The notes under the pieces were generated by a model. The model was not told where the DNA came from, made no database searches, and saw only the letters and a list, made by a program, of their open reading frames with translations. A stretch of DNA of 43,041 nucleotides from an uncultured Methylococcaceae bacterium (lineage in GTDB: Bacteria; Pseudomonadota; Gammaproteobacteria; Methylococcales; Methylococcaceae): contig CAIODU010000339.1 of NCBI GenBank assembly GCA_903857165.1, positions 1-43,041 of the forward strand, in the 5' to 3' direction. Position numbers and translations under genes: made by a program. Below are positions 29,395 to 38,188 of the stretch, one piece after another. Numbering within the stretch: the stretch's first letter is position 1; each line of letters opens with the position of its first letter.

Positions 29395-30034
29395 CCATTA
29401 TCCCAGCCTGAACCCTGACAAAGCGCTGATCTGGCGCATTGTCCATCGGGACAATCTCCCGTGGATTCTGGACAATGGCTTGCACTGTGCCAATTCCAGC
29501 GTGTTGTCCTCCAATTACATTAAAATCGGCAATGCCGAGTTGATCGACAAGCGCCACCATCGCCCTGTACCGATTTCACCGGGCGGCACATTGGCCGACT
29601 ATGTGCCGTTTTACTTCACCCCCTTCTCGGTGATGATGAAAAACATCCATTCCGGTTGGGGGGTGCAACAACGCCACAATGAAGAAATTGTCATCGTGGT
29701 GTCCAGCTTGCATCATGTCAAATCCATTGGCTTGCCTTTCGTTTTTACCAATGCACATGCTTACCCAAACTGGACTAATTTTTACAGCGATTTGGCACAA
29801 TTAAAGGAAATTGACTGGGAGATTTTACAACGCCGGGATTTCAGCCGTGACCCGGACGACCCGAGAAAGATGGAACGATACCAGGCAGAAGCCTTGATCT
29901 ATAAGCACTTGCCAATTCATGGCTTTCTCGGCATAGTGTGCTACACCGAAGCACTCAAACCTAACATTGAACTGGAGATTCAGCAGCGTGGGCTGCAACT
30001 GCCAGTATATGCCCGTCCGGGCTGGTATTTCTGA
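29387..30034 (+). CDS. darT: DarT-type ssDNA thymidine ADP-ribosyltransferase toxin
   Basis: A 215-residue DUF4433/DarT protein. The NAD-binding start is [21 protein letters not shown] (residues 14-34). The segment [16 protein letters not shown] near 72-87 is the family signature. Glu168 in [13 protein letters not shown] matches the catalytic glutamate of DarT, and Arg56 may match its NAD-site arginine. The enzyme transfers ADP-ribose from NAD+ to thymidine in single-stranded DNA, stops replication and can act in phage defence. It is followed at once by its antitoxin partner (TGATG overlap). Confidence 0.9.
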   Translation: MTNHYPSLNPDKALIWRIVHRDNLPWILDNGLHCANSSVLSSNYIKIGNAELIDKRHHRPVPISPGGTLADYVPFYFTPFSVMMKNIHSGWGVQQRHNEEIVIVVSSLHHVKSIGLPFVFTNAHAYPNWTNFYSDLAQLKEIDWEILQRRDFSRDPDDPRKMERYQAEALIYKHLPIHGFLGIVCYTEALKPNIELEIQQRGLQLPVYARPGWYF

Positions 30035-31107
30035 TGATTCAATTCACCCAAGGTAATTTATTAGAGGCGCGAACCGAGGCACTGGTCAATACAGTGAACA
30101 CGGTTGGCGTGATGGGCAAGGGCATCGCGTTAATGTTCAAGGATCGCTTTGCCGAAAATTTCCGTTTATATGCCGCCGCTTGTAAGGCTAAGCAGGTGCA
30201 AACCGGCAAGATGTTCGTGACCGAGGTGAATGAACTGGAAGGCCCGCGCTGGATTGTGAATTTTCCAACCAAGCAACATTGGCGAGCGCCTTCACGATTG
30301 GCGTGGGTGGTGGAAGGACTGCATGACTTGCGCCGATTTCTCGTTGACCATCAAGTCAAATCCATTGCCATTCCGCCCTTAGGCGCGGGCAATGGGGGCC
30401 TGGAATGGGCCGATGTGCGTCAACAGGTTGAGGCTATCTTAGGGGATTTGGATTTAGAAATCATCGTGTTCGAGCCTACCCGGCAATACCAAAATATAGC
30501 CAAGCGCACCGGAGTCGAAAAGCTAACGCCCGCCCGTGCATTGATAGCGGAAATGGTGCGGCGTTACTGGATACTGGGGATGGAGTGCAGTTTGTTGGAA
30601 ATACAAAAGCTCGCGTGGTTTATTGAGCGGGGAATTGAGCGCTTCAGACCGGGGGACAACCCGCTCAATTTGCAGTTTGTGGCGCATAAATATGGCCCTT
30701 ACGCCAACCGGCTAGACCACTTGTTGAACAACTTGGATGGTAGTTATCTGCATTGCAACAAGCGTATCAGCGATGCCGACCCGCTTGAAGTCATCTGGTT
30801 TGACAATGACAGGAAGACCTACATGGAAACCTATCTGAAGACTGAGGCTAAAGCCTATCTGCCTGCATTGGAATACACCACGGCCTTGATTGATGGGTTT
30901 GAGTCGCCGTTTGGCATGGAGCTTTTGGCAACGGTGGATTGGCTGTTGTGCAAGGAACAAATTGACCCAACCCTTGAGGCGGTGCGGGAGGGCATGAAAC
31001 ACTGGCCAGCGGGGGCGGCGGAGCGGAAATGCCGTTTGTTTGATGATCGTGCCATTAGTATTGCATTAGCGCGTTTGCAGAACCCGCCGACTATCCCGGC
31101 AAGGTGA
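30034..31107 (+). CDS. darG: DarG-type macrodomain antitoxin
   Basis: A 357-residue protein. The N-terminal macrodomain has [42 protein letters not shown] with Lys80 at the known catalytic position, and [12 protein letters not shown] near 115-125. It removes ADP-ribose from DNA. The C-terminal part ([18 protein letters not shown]...[24 protein letters not shown]) is the DarT-binding/neutralising domain of this DarG group and looks Panacea-like. It starts on the last base of darT (TGATG) and its stop overlaps the hsdR region, so toxin, antitoxin and HsdR are made from one message. Confidence 0.9.
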   Translation: MIQFTQGNLLEARTEALVNTVNTVGVMGKGIALMFKDRFAENFRLYAAACKAKQVQTGKMFVTEVNELEGPRWIVNFPTKQHWRAPSRLAWVVEGLHDLRRFLVDHQVKSIAIPPLGAGNGGLEWADVRQQVEAILGDLDLEIIVFEPTRQYQNIAKRTGVEKLTPARALIAEMVRRYWILGMECSLLEIQKLAWFIERGIERFRPGDNPLNLQFVAHKYGPYANRLDHLLNNLDGSYLHCNKRISDADPLEVIWFDNDRKTYMETYLKTEAKAYLPALEYTTALIDGFESPFGMELLATVDWLLCKEQIDPTLEAVREGMKHWPAGAAERKCRLFDDRAISIALARLQNPPTIPAR

Positions 31108-31115
31108 AATGCGTC

Positions 31116-34100
31116 ATGTCTGAATACTCCGAAGTCGAAAAACCCTTCCTGCAGCAGCTTGAAAAATTAGGCTGGACAGTCATCGACCAAGGCATAGGGA
31201 TTCCGCAAGAGGCCGCGCCTAGCCTACGCAGTCACTTCCGCCAGTGGGTATTGCCGGAGGTGTTCAACGAAGCCGTGCGGGCCATCAATTTAACCGAAGA
31301 TGGCAAAGAATGGCTGACCGATCTGCAATTGGACGATTTACGCAGTCAGTTGTCACGCCAACCCAACCGCACTCTGCTGGAAGCCAATGAAGCCGTTCAA
31401 GCCTTGTTGCTTAAGGCCCAGGTGGATGTCAACGAACTGACTGGCGAGGTTGACCCGGTGGTGCGGTTAATTGATTTCCAAAACCCGGAAAACAACCGTT
31501 TCCACGCCATCAACCAGTTCCGCATCGACACGCCGGGTTGTGTGAAGGGCTTCATCATTGTGGACATCGTGTTGTTCGTCAATGGCATTCCCTTGTGCGT
31601 GGTGGAGTGTAAAAAAGGCTCGGAAGTCTGTGCCAACCCGATGCAGGAAGCCTTTGTACAGCTGCAGCGTTACTTGCGCCGTCGCAAAGAAACCGAACTG
31701 GCCGGACTGAAGGAAGGCGAGCCACGGCTGTTTTACACCAATCTATTGTTGATCCGCACCAGTGGGTTGGAAGCCGACTATGGCACGATCACGTCGGGCG
31801 AAGAGCATTTCTTCGCATGGAAAACGCTCTACCCGGAGAACGAGGCCGACCGCGAGGGCATGAACGCCCAACAGCAATTGATCGCGGGGATGCTGACCCG
31901 GCGCAACCTGTTACAGATTCTCCGTACTTGTTCGGTGTTCATGGACACCGATGGCGGCACACGCATCAAGGCGGTTTGTCGTTATCAGCAATTCCGCGCC
32001 GCCAATAAGATTGTGGATCGCTTGCGCACCGGCATGACCGCGATGGACCGCAGCGGCGTGGTCTGGCACACCCAAGGTTCGGGCAAATCCCTGACCATGG
32101 TGTTCTTGGCGCGGATGCTGAGGGCCAGCCGTGACTTGAATGATTATAAGATAGTGCTGGTGAATGACCGGCATGATTTGGAAGACCAATTGGGCGAGAC
32201 GGCCACGCTGATTGGCGGGCGGGTGAATGTCATCGAAAGCAGCCAAGACTTGCGCCTGTCCTTGGCAACCGACAGTTCCGACATCAACATGGTGATGGTG
32301 CATAAGTTCCAAGAGCGCAAGCAAGTGTTGGGCAATGCGGTGGTCGAGGCACTCGGCACTTATCTAGCGATGCCAGCCAGCAAGACGTTTGGCGTGGTCA
32401 ATGCCTCGGAGCGGATTATTCTGCTGATCGACGAGGCACACCGGACGCAAAGCTCGGACATGGGTGACAACCTGTTCGATGCCTTCCCAAATGCCACCCG
32501 CGTGGCCTTCACCGGCACACCGCTGATTACCGAACGCCACGGTGAAAAAAGAACGCACAAACGTTTTGGCGAGTACATCGACACTTACAAGGTGATGGAC
32601 TCCGTGAATGACGGTGCCACGTTGCAAATTCTGTACGAAGGCAAAACCGCCGACAGCGCACTCAATGAAAAACATGCCTTTGATGAGGCGTTTGAGGACT
32701 TGTTTAAGGATCGTAGCGAAGAGGAATTACTGGCGATCAAGCGGAAATACGGGGCCACGGGCGACATCTTGGAAGCCGAGAACCGCATCAATGCCATCAC
32801 CCGCGATTTGGTCAAGCATTATGTGGACAACATCTTGCCGAATGGCTTTAAGGCGCAAGTGGTGTGTCATTCCAAACTGGCGTGTGTGCGCTATCAAGTG
32901 GGGATTCAGGCAGCGTTGGCTGAACGAATCGAACTTGAAGAAAGCCTTATTGCATCCGTTCCTGTAAAATTAAAGAGTCATTCCACCATGGATTGGCGGA
33001 ATCCAGACGCAGGGATGCAGATTGTGGGGCGGGACGGATTGTCCTCCATGGCACTGGGTTCCGGCAGTCCTTGCCGGAACGACGATGAACACCTAAATTC
33101 AATTAGATTAGATGCATCACCTGATTACGAACTCATCAAAAAGTTGAAGTTTTTGAAAACCGCCGTGGTGATCTCGTCCGATGGCACGAATGAATTGGCC
33201 TATATCACTCATGCCCGCAAACAGGCGGCACGGATGAATGCGGTGGACAATTTCTGCAAAAGCTTCGACTACGACGATCCAGACAAGGAAAATACCGGCA
33301 TCGCCTTCCTGATTGTCTGCGATATGCTGTTGACCGGGTTTGATGCGCCCATTGAACAGGTCATGTACATTGACAAAAAACTGCGAGAACATGGCTTGTT
33401 ACAGGCCATCGCCCGGACCAATCGGGTAAGGAAGGGCAAGCAGCGCGGGTATATCGTGGACTATATTGGCTTGGCCAACCACCTGACCTCGGCGTTGTCT
33501 CTCTATGCCGCCAGTGATGAACTGCAAGAACTCCAAGACGGTTTGCAGAGCATCGCATCAGAATTGCCTATCTTGGAAGAACGCTATCAGCGCTTGTTGC
33601 AGCTTTTCACTGAATACGGGGTGAAGCAGATCAAAGCGTTCGTCACCGGTGCATTGCCGAATCTGGACGCGGATGCTGCCGTGGTCCATGCTGCCGTTAA
33701 AGCATTAAAGGATGAAAAACGACGGGCTGATTTTGAAGTGTATTTGAAAAAGTTCTTGATGAGCCTGGACATCATCCTGCCTCATGAGTCGGCTCAATCC
33801 TACCGTGTTCCCGCCAAGCGTTTCGGCTACATCTTGCAAGTCGCCAAGGAACGCTATAAAGATTCCAGCCTTGACTTAGGGAATGCGGGGGAAAAGGTCA
33901 AGGCGTTGATTAACGGGCATCTCATCAGCCTTGGCATCAATCCAAAGGTTCCACCCATCGAACTATTGGCCGAGGACTTTCTGGAAAAATTGGCATCCCA
34001 CACCGGCAATAATGCGGAAGCCAAGGCCAGCGAAATGGAACACGCCATTCGCAAGCATTGCACTGTCCATCATGACGAAGACCCGGCATTCTACAAAAGC

Positions 34101-34544
34101 CTGTCCGAAAAAGTGGATGCGCTGATCGAAAAGCATCATGATGAGTGGGAATTGCTGGCAGAGCAGTTGGCCGGGTTGCGCAACGAGGCGATTACCGGTC
34201 GCCAACAAGGCAAAGACGGCATGGGTAAAGAGGCAGCCACCTTCTTCGAGCATATCGTGCCAGTGGGTTTTGCCAGTGGCTCGGTCGATGACGAGGCAAG
34301 ACCCAGGTTCAAGGCATTGATGGAATCCGTTGTTGAAATACTTCAAGACACCATTGGTAGCATCGACTTTTGGCAAAACCCGGATAAGCAAAAGCGGGTT
34401 CGTGGTTTGATTAAGACCGAAATCGCCAAGACGGGAATCGAGGAGTTGAAGCAGAACCGGGAACGGGTTGCCGTCGAAATCATGAAGCTTGCCAAAAATC
34501 GCCACGACCAACTAACACGGCATTCCCAAGCAGTGGGGGCATGA
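31116..34544 (+). CDS. hsdR: type I restriction endonuclease subunit, HsdR
   Basis: The motor/nuclease subunit, about 1142 residues from ATG 31116 (aaggtg just upstream); a GTG at 31104 would add four residues. The N-terminal nuclease has VDIVLFVNGIPLCVVECKKG (D...ExK). The helicase part has HTQGSGKSLTMVF (Walker A, ~315), LIDEAHRTQ (DEAH) and AFTGTPLI, then QAIARTNRV. HsdR translocates DNA and cuts it far from unmethylated sites. Residues around 622-657 (STMDWRNPDAG...GSGSPCRNDD) translate a repeat inserted in frame in the second helicase domain. This is unusual and could affect activity. Confidence 0.92.
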   Translation: MSEYSEVEKPFLQQLEKLGWTVIDQGIGIPQEAAPSLRSHFRQWVLPEVFNEAVRAINLTEDGKEWLTDLQLDDLRSQLSRQPNRTLLEANEAVQALLLKAQVDVNELTGEVDPVVRLIDFQNPENNRFHAINQFRIDTPGCVKGFIIVDIVLFVNGIPLCVVECKKGSEVCANPMQEAFVQLQRYLRRRKETELAGLKEGEPRLFYTNLLLIRTSGLEADYGTITSGEEHFFAWKTLYPENEADREGMNAQQQLIAGMLTRRNLLQILRTCSVFMDTDGGTRIKAVCRYQQFRAANKIVDRLRTGMTAMDRSGVVWHTQGSGKSLTMVFLARMLRASRDLNDYKIVLVNDRHDLEDQLGETATLIGGRVNVIESSQDLRLSLATDSSDINMVMVHKFQERKQVLGNAVVEALGTYLAMPASKTFGVVNASERIILLIDEAHRTQSSDMGDNLFDAFPNATRVAFTGTPLITERHGEKRTHKRFGEYIDTYKVMDSVNDGATLQILYEGKTADSALNEKHAFDEAFEDLFKDRSEEELLAIKRKYGATGDILEAENRINAITRDLVKHYVDNILPNGFKAQVVCHSKLACVRYQVGIQAALAERIELEESLIASVPVKLKSHSTMDWRNPDAGMQIVGRDGLSSMALGSGSPCRNDDEHLNSIRLDASPDYELIKKLKFLKTAVVISSDGTNELAYITHARKQAARMNAVDNFCKSFDYDDPDKENTGIAFLIVCDMLLTGFDAPIEQVMYIDKKLREHGLLQAIARTNRVRKGKQRGYIVDYIGLANHLTSALSLYAASDELQELQDGLQSIASELPILEERYQRLLQLFTEYGVKQIKAFVTGALPNLDADAAVVHAAVKALKDEKRRADFEVYLKKFLMSLDIILPHESAQSYRVPAKRFGYILQVAKERYKDSSLDLGNAGEKVKALINGHLISLGINPKVPPIELLAEDFLEKLASHTGNNAEAKASEMEHAIRKHCTVHHDEDPAFYKSLSEKVDALIEKHHDEWELLAEQLAGLRNEAITGRQQGKDGMGKEAATFFEHIVPVGFASGSVDDEARPRFKALMESVVEILQDTIGSIDFWQNPDKQKRVRGLIKTEIAKTGIEELKQNRERVAVEIMKLAKNRHDQLTRHSQAVGA
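32977..33083. repeat. palindromic repeat, ~142-bp family, inside hsdR
   Basis: gtcattccaccatggattgg at the left and ggcagtccttgccggaacgac at the right match the ends of the intergenic copies. The middle is shorter, for a total of 107 bp. It is read in frame without a stop. Confidence 0.8.
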
Positions 34545-35252
34545 ATGCAACTTCGCCAAGTACGCGACATTGAATACCACTTGCTGCCGGGGGCTGACCG
34601 CCAAACCACGGACATCGTGATTGAGCGCAATGGCATCATCACCGTCCGCCCGCCGTTGAAAATGACACCCGGGCAAGTGGACGAAACCGTATTCAGCAAA
34701 CGGATGTGGATATACCGCAACTTGGCCGAGTGGCGCGAACTCAACTCGAAAAACGTTTCCCGTGAATGGGTAAACGGCGAGTCATTCCCCTACCTGGGCA
34801 GCCAATACCGTTTGTTATTGGTCAACGGGCAGGACGAGCCGCTGAAACTCAAGGATGGGCGATTCTGCTTGCTGCGATCCATCATCGAAACTGGTGACAA
34901 AGAAGCCCCTTATCAGGTCTTTGAAAACTTCTATAAGCAAAAGGGTTTGAACCGCTTGGTCAAGCGCGTGGTCTATTTTGCCAGCAAGGTGGGAGTGTCG
35001 CCGGGAAAAGTTCAAATCAAGGAGATTGGCTATCGCTGGGCCTCTTGCCTCAAGAATGGCGACCTGCACTTTCACTGGAAGTGCTTGATGGCCCCATTGA
35101 CGATCATCGACTATATCGTGGTCCACGAGCTTTGCCATTTACATCACCGTGACCACTCATTGGCATTCTGGAACGAGGTGGATAAGGTCTTGCCTGATTA
35201 TCGTGAACGCAAGGAATGGCTACGGCTGCGCGGGGCGGAATTGGAGCTTTGA
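34545..35252 (+). CDS. YgjP-like zinc metallopeptidase (DUF45)
   Basis: A 235-residue YgjP/WLM-type protein. The N-terminal part has RVVYFASKVGVSPGKVQIKEIGYRWASC, and the metal site is VVHELCHLHHRDHSLAFW, giving HExxH plus a downstream His. The ATG follows the hsdR stop with no gap (tgaatg), so it belongs to the restriction operon. Proteins of this kind are frequent neighbours of type I systems; their target is unknown. It may process or degrade a restriction subunit. No signal peptide is seen. Confidence 0.85.
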   Translation: MQLRQVRDIEYHLLPGADRQTTDIVIERNGIITVRPPLKMTPGQVDETVFSKRMWIYRNLAEWRELNSKNVSREWVNGESFPYLGSQYRLLLVNGQDEPLKLKDGRFCLLRSIIETGDKEAPYQVFENFYKQKGLNRLVKRVVYFASKVGVSPGKVQIKEIGYRWASCLKNGDLHFHWKCLMAPLTIIDYIVVHELCHLHHRDHSLAFWNEVDKVLPDYRERKEWLRLRGAELEL

Positions 35253-35541
35253 TTGGCTGTTGCCGTTCTGAAAAGCCTGACAATAATGGAGTCCACTGAT
35301 AAACCGGTTTAGGGGAAATAATTGCATGAGCCGGGACATTGAAAAAGCCCAAGCCATTTTGAACGCATTGGAGGGTTGAGCCATGCATATCCGGCGCGAA
35401 AGGCCGTGACCAAAGACCCGTCTTCGACTGGCTGTTAAAGGATGCCAGCCGATTTGGTGAAGGTTCACCAAAACGACCGGAAAACGTAAGGCACCGCCAA
35501 ATAGCGTAGGGGCGGGTTTGGAACCCGCCCCTACAACGTAA
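35253..35541. other. spacer after the restriction operon
   Basis: No convincing gene. A 17-codon frame (MSRDIEKAQAILNALEG) at 35326-35379 with aggggaa upstream may be a remnant. The 29-bp palindrome at 35506-35534 closes the region. Confidence 0.4.
35506..35534. repeat. perfect 13-bp-arm hairpin (GTAGGGGCGGGTT)
   Basis: gtaggggcgggtt and aacccgcccctac flank a tgg loop. It lies 8 bp beyond the SBP56 stop. The same palindrome, split by an inserted element, occurs at 38189-38351. Confidence 0.85.
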
Positions 35542-36915
35542 TTACTCCGCCTTCGCCAACGCGTGGCCACCTTGGCCGGCCAGACCGGAATACAAGGAGT
35601 GCGCACCAAACCGCATCTGATGCGGGCGGCCCAGCTTTTCTGCGTGGAAGTCGATGGCGAACTGCTCCTTCAACTCCTTGCCGTCCCAGTGGTACAACTT
35701 CAGGAACTGCTCGTTGTCCTTGCCTTTCTTGTCCCAGTTAGCCAGCAATGAAGTTGTGTAGTACAGCCGTTTGCCGTCCCAACTCGAAGACACCATGTTG
35801 ACCTGGGAACCGATGTGCTTTTCATAAACCTGCACTGGCTTGTCGGGGTTGGAAATATCAAACAGACGGGTGTTGCCGTCCATGAAAGTGTTCACCCACA
35901 GATGCTGGTCGTCGTTGGAGATGGAAATATCCACCGGCAAGGTGATTTTGGACGGATCGCCGATGTCGGCGACTTCTTTGGCCTGCCATTCGCCCTTGGC
36001 GTCCTCATGAATCAACCAAATTTTTGAGGTCAACGCGGTGGTGGTGAAGCAATAATTATGCGTCTCGCCCCAAGCGCAACGGATTTCCAACGGCGCGCCC
36101 GGCACGTCAAAAACTTTCTTCGCTTGCTTGGTGTGCAAATCCCAAGTCACCACGGTGTTGCCGAAGTGCTTCATCGCTTCCGGGTCGGCCAGCATCTTGC
36201 CAAAATCCATCATGTAGTTGTTCCAACCGGTGAAGGATGAAGTCACCAATAGGTTCTTGCGCGGCAGGGCGCGGACATCATAATTGTAGCCGTCGGCATA
36301 CTTGCCGGTTTTGATGGCGCCTTGCAAATTGCTGTCGGTGGGCATCCAATGGGTCGCAATGTATTCCCCTTCATTGGTATATTCCACCAGCGCCGTGCGT
36401 CCGCCATGGTCTTTATTATTGGACAGGCCGGTGATGATCATCCTTCCCGGCAGCGCGTACATAGTATGCGGACCGACCACACCGCCCGATTTTTCGACGA
36501 AATTAGTGATGGTTTTGTGCAGTTTCGGTTTGGACGGGTCGGTTTTCACGTCGAAGACAAAAATTTTACTGGTGTCCAGTCCGCCCGCCCACAAGTATTG
36601 GCGGTCATCGGTGAAATCGGAATGATGCGCCTCGTTGCGGCCACCGACGGAAAACTGGTGGATCACCTTGCCGTATTTGTCCGACTTGGGATTGACATCG
36701 ACGGTGACCAGTTTGTCTTGTTCGTCGCCTATGCCTTCCTCTCCCAGTGTCCAGACATAGACATAGTCTTCCTGCCCGGTGATTTTCTTCATGTAGGGGG
36801 ACGCGCAGGTTTCGTCTGCAAATGACGTGGCGGGCAGGGCGGCAAGGCCCAGCAGACCTGCGACGGTGAAGCCTGTCAGTAGTCCACGGATTGTCCGAGT
36901 GATTGTTTTATTCAT
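35542..36915 (-). CDS. mtoX: exported SBP56 / methanethiol oxidase
   Basis: A 457-residue selenium-binding-protein-56 family protein with a clear signal peptide (GLLTGFTVAGLLGLAALPATSFA, cut before DETCASPYMK). Conserved blocks include YVYVWTLGEEGIGDEQDKLVTVD, RNEAHHSDFTDDRQYLWAGGLD, GVVGPHTMYALPGRMIITGLSN and LGRPHQMRFGA. Exported bacterial members include the copper-dependent methanethiol oxidase, which turns methanethiol into formaldehyde, H2S and H2O2. The periplasmic location fits that enzyme. Function by family only. It follows a DUF4242 gene and a TetR gene, with an operator-like site in between. Confidence 0.85.
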   Translation of the reverse strand: MNKTITRTIRGLLTGFTVAGLLGLAALPATSFADETCASPYMKKITGQEDYVYVWTLGEEGIGDEQDKLVTVDVNPKSDKYGKVIHQFSVGGRNEAHHSDFTDDRQYLWAGGLDTSKIFVFDVKTDPSKPKLHKTITNFVEKSGGVVGPHTMYALPGRMIITGLSNNKDHGGRTALVEYTNEGEYIATHWMPTDSNLQGAIKTGKYADGYNYDVRALPRKNLLVTSSFTGWNNYMMDFGKMLADPEAMKHFGNTVVTWDLHTKQAKKVFDVPGAPLEIRCAWGETHNYCFTTTALTSKIWLIHEDAKGEWQAKEVADIGDPSKITLPVDISISNDDQHLWVNTFMDGNTRLFDISNPDKPVQVYEKHIGSQVNMVSSSWDGKRLYYTTSLLANWDKKGKDNEQFLKLYHWDGKELKEQFAIDFHAEKLGRPHQMRFGAHSLYSGLAGQGGHALAKAE

Positions 36916-36960
36916 CTTGGCATGATCTCTCTTTAATATTTTTTTATTTCTGAACCCGGT

Positions 36961-37245
36961 TTATGCCGGGGATTGTTCCGCTGTACACGGGTATATCTTC
37001 GTCACGATTTGGCGGATGCTATTGGCTGGGAACCCGCCTTGTTCGGCATGTTCCCGTATCATCGCTTCGTTGGGGGCAATGTACACGCAGTAGACCTTGT
37101 CCTGCGTGACGAAGCTTTCCACCCACTGAATCTGTGGGCCGAGATTTTTCAATATTGAGCAGGACTTTTGCGAAATGCCCTGCAATTCGCCGGGCGACAA
37201 CTGGCCTGCGCCTGGAATATCGCGTTCGATGATGTACTTCGGCAT
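36961..37245 (-). CDS. DUF4242 small protein
   Basis: 94 residues beginning MPKYIIERDIPGAGQLSPGELQGISQKSC, the DUF4242 start, and ending with the usual TKIYP region. The family contains small ferredoxin-like-fold proteins annotated as nickel-binding; the role here is not known. An aggagaa site lies before the ATG. It is 45 bp upstream of the SBP56 gene on the same strand, so it is likely co-transcribed and linked in function. There is no signal peptide. Confidence 0.75.
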   Translation of the reverse strand: MPKYIIERDIPGAGQLSPGELQGISQKSCSILKNLGPQIQWVESFVTQDKVYCVYIAPNEAMIREHAEQGGFPANSIRQIVTKIYPCTAEQSPA

Positions 37246-37307
37246 GGCTGTTTCTCCTGTTGTGGGTTGAAGTTATAACTAACAGATGTTGCGCATGAAC
37301 CTAGGGC

Positions 37308-37399
37308 TGGAGCGTCAAAGCTTGCTTTGACTGGCAAGGCTTGCCTTGCCCCTTCCTGCCTGTCTGCGACAGGCGGTCAAAGCAAGCTTTGACGCTCCA
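37308..37399. repeat. 92-bp inverted repeat with perfect 24-bp arms
   Basis: The arms (37308-37331 and 37376-37399) read tggagcgtcaaagcttgctt... and its inverse. Outside them gatgttgcgcatg and catgcgtaacatc extend the symmetry imperfectly. The same core, with gccaaag, occurs twice at 42982-43041. Confidence 0.9.
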
Positions 37400-37417
37400 T
37401 GCGTAACATCAGTTAAC

Positions 37418-37440
37418 TAATATGACCGGTCGTCTCGTTA
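37418..37440. promoter_or_regulatory. TetR-type operator of the DUF4242-SBP56 operon
   Basis: TAATATGACCGGTCGTCT, with palindromic core gaccggtc (37424-37431). It matches the site in the tetR promoter at 16 of 18 positions. On the minus strand TATTAG follows the core and could be a -10. Confidence 0.7.
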
Positions 37441-37453
37441 CGGCTGAAAAATT

Positions 37454-38047
37454 TTAGGCTTTAAAGTAGCCCGCCAACAAATTTTTGCAGCAAGCCGTCA
37501 GAGGGGCGGTGGATTGCTCTATCTTCATCCGCAATAACGCACCCTGCCAAGCGTCGGAAAGAAAGTCGGCCATTTCTTCCGCGTCTTTATCCTTGCGAAA
37601 CTGTCCTTCCTGTTGACCGCGCTCGATTCCTTCCCTTAGTTTGTCACGATAACGATGCAAGGCGCTGCTCAATGCCAAGCGGCAGCTTGCGCTGGTGTCG
37701 CCGATCTCGCCGATGAGATTGCCCAACAGGCAACCGCCAACAAATTGCCGGCGCTCCAACGCGGCGGTCAATTCCCCAAAATAGCCTTCAAGCGCGGCGG
37801 CGGCGCTCAATTCGGGTCGTTTCAGCCATTGATCCAGCAGGGTGATAAACGGCTCGATGTAATGTCCAATGGCAGCTGCGCCAAATTCTTCCTTGCTGGC
37901 AAAGTAATTGTAAAAAGACCCCTTCGGCACTCCGACACTTGCCAGTATGTCTTGCAGCCCCGTGCCATGGTAGCCATGCTCGGTGAACAGCGCGACACCT
38001 TGGTCTAGCAATTTTTCGCGAGTGATGTGTTTTGAAGCGGTTTTCAT
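37454..38047 (-). CDS. TetR/AcrR family repressor
   Basis: About 197 residues. The N-terminal HTH reads TREKLLDQGVALFTEHGYHGTGLQDILASVGVPKGSFYNYFASKEEF. The C-terminal half is helical, as expected for ligand binding and dimerisation, of the YxaF/LmrA-like subgroup by appearance. I chose ATG 38047 over ATG 38059 because the latter overlaps the likely -10 of its promoter. The paired operators suggest that it represses itself and the DUF4242-SBP56 operon that follows on the same strand. The inducer may be a sulfur or one-carbon compound (inference). Confidence 0.88.
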   Translation of the reverse strand: MKTASKHITREKLLDQGVALFTEHGYHGTGLQDILASVGVPKGSFYNYFASKEEFGAAAIGHYIEPFITLLDQWLKRPELSAAAALEGYFGELTAALERRQFVGGCLLGNLIGEIGDTSASCRLALSSALHRYRDKLREGIERGQQEGQFRKDKDAEEMADFLSDAWQGALLRMKIEQSTAPLTACCKNLLAGYFKA

Positions 38048-38054
38048 CATGAAA

Positions 38055-38088
38055 AACATAATACGACCAGTCGTCTTATAAATGCAAG
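38055..38088 (-). promoter_or_regulatory. tetR promoter with operator in its spacer
   Basis: On the minus strand TTGCAT, 18 bp, then TATTAT, with TAATACGACCAGTCGTCT (plus strand, 38059-38076) lying over the spacer and -10. The core palindrome is acgac-ca-gtcgt. This layout predicts autorepression. Confidence 0.7.
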
Positions 38089-38188
38089 CTTTTTGTTGAA
38101 AAAAAATTGGACTGGCGGCGGAAAGCCTAAGTGTGTAGGCTATATTCCAAGAATCATGGTGATTCCAACCCTATTGCAAAGGTCAGAT

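Larger units (their letters stand above)
37246..37453. other. promoter region of the DUF4242-SBP56 operon
   Basis: It holds a TetR-type operator (37418-37440) and a large inverted repeat (37308-37399) that would form a long hairpin in the 5' leader of the operon if transcription starts at the operator. Confidence 0.6.

Noticed and set aside
24051-35252. Prophage or integrative element
   Set aside because: No integrase, tRNA, att sites or phage structural genes; the content is a defence operon plus small repeats.
35542-36915. Selenoprotein reading of the SBP56 gene
   Set aside because: The name of the family is historical; no in-frame TGA or SECIS element is seen.
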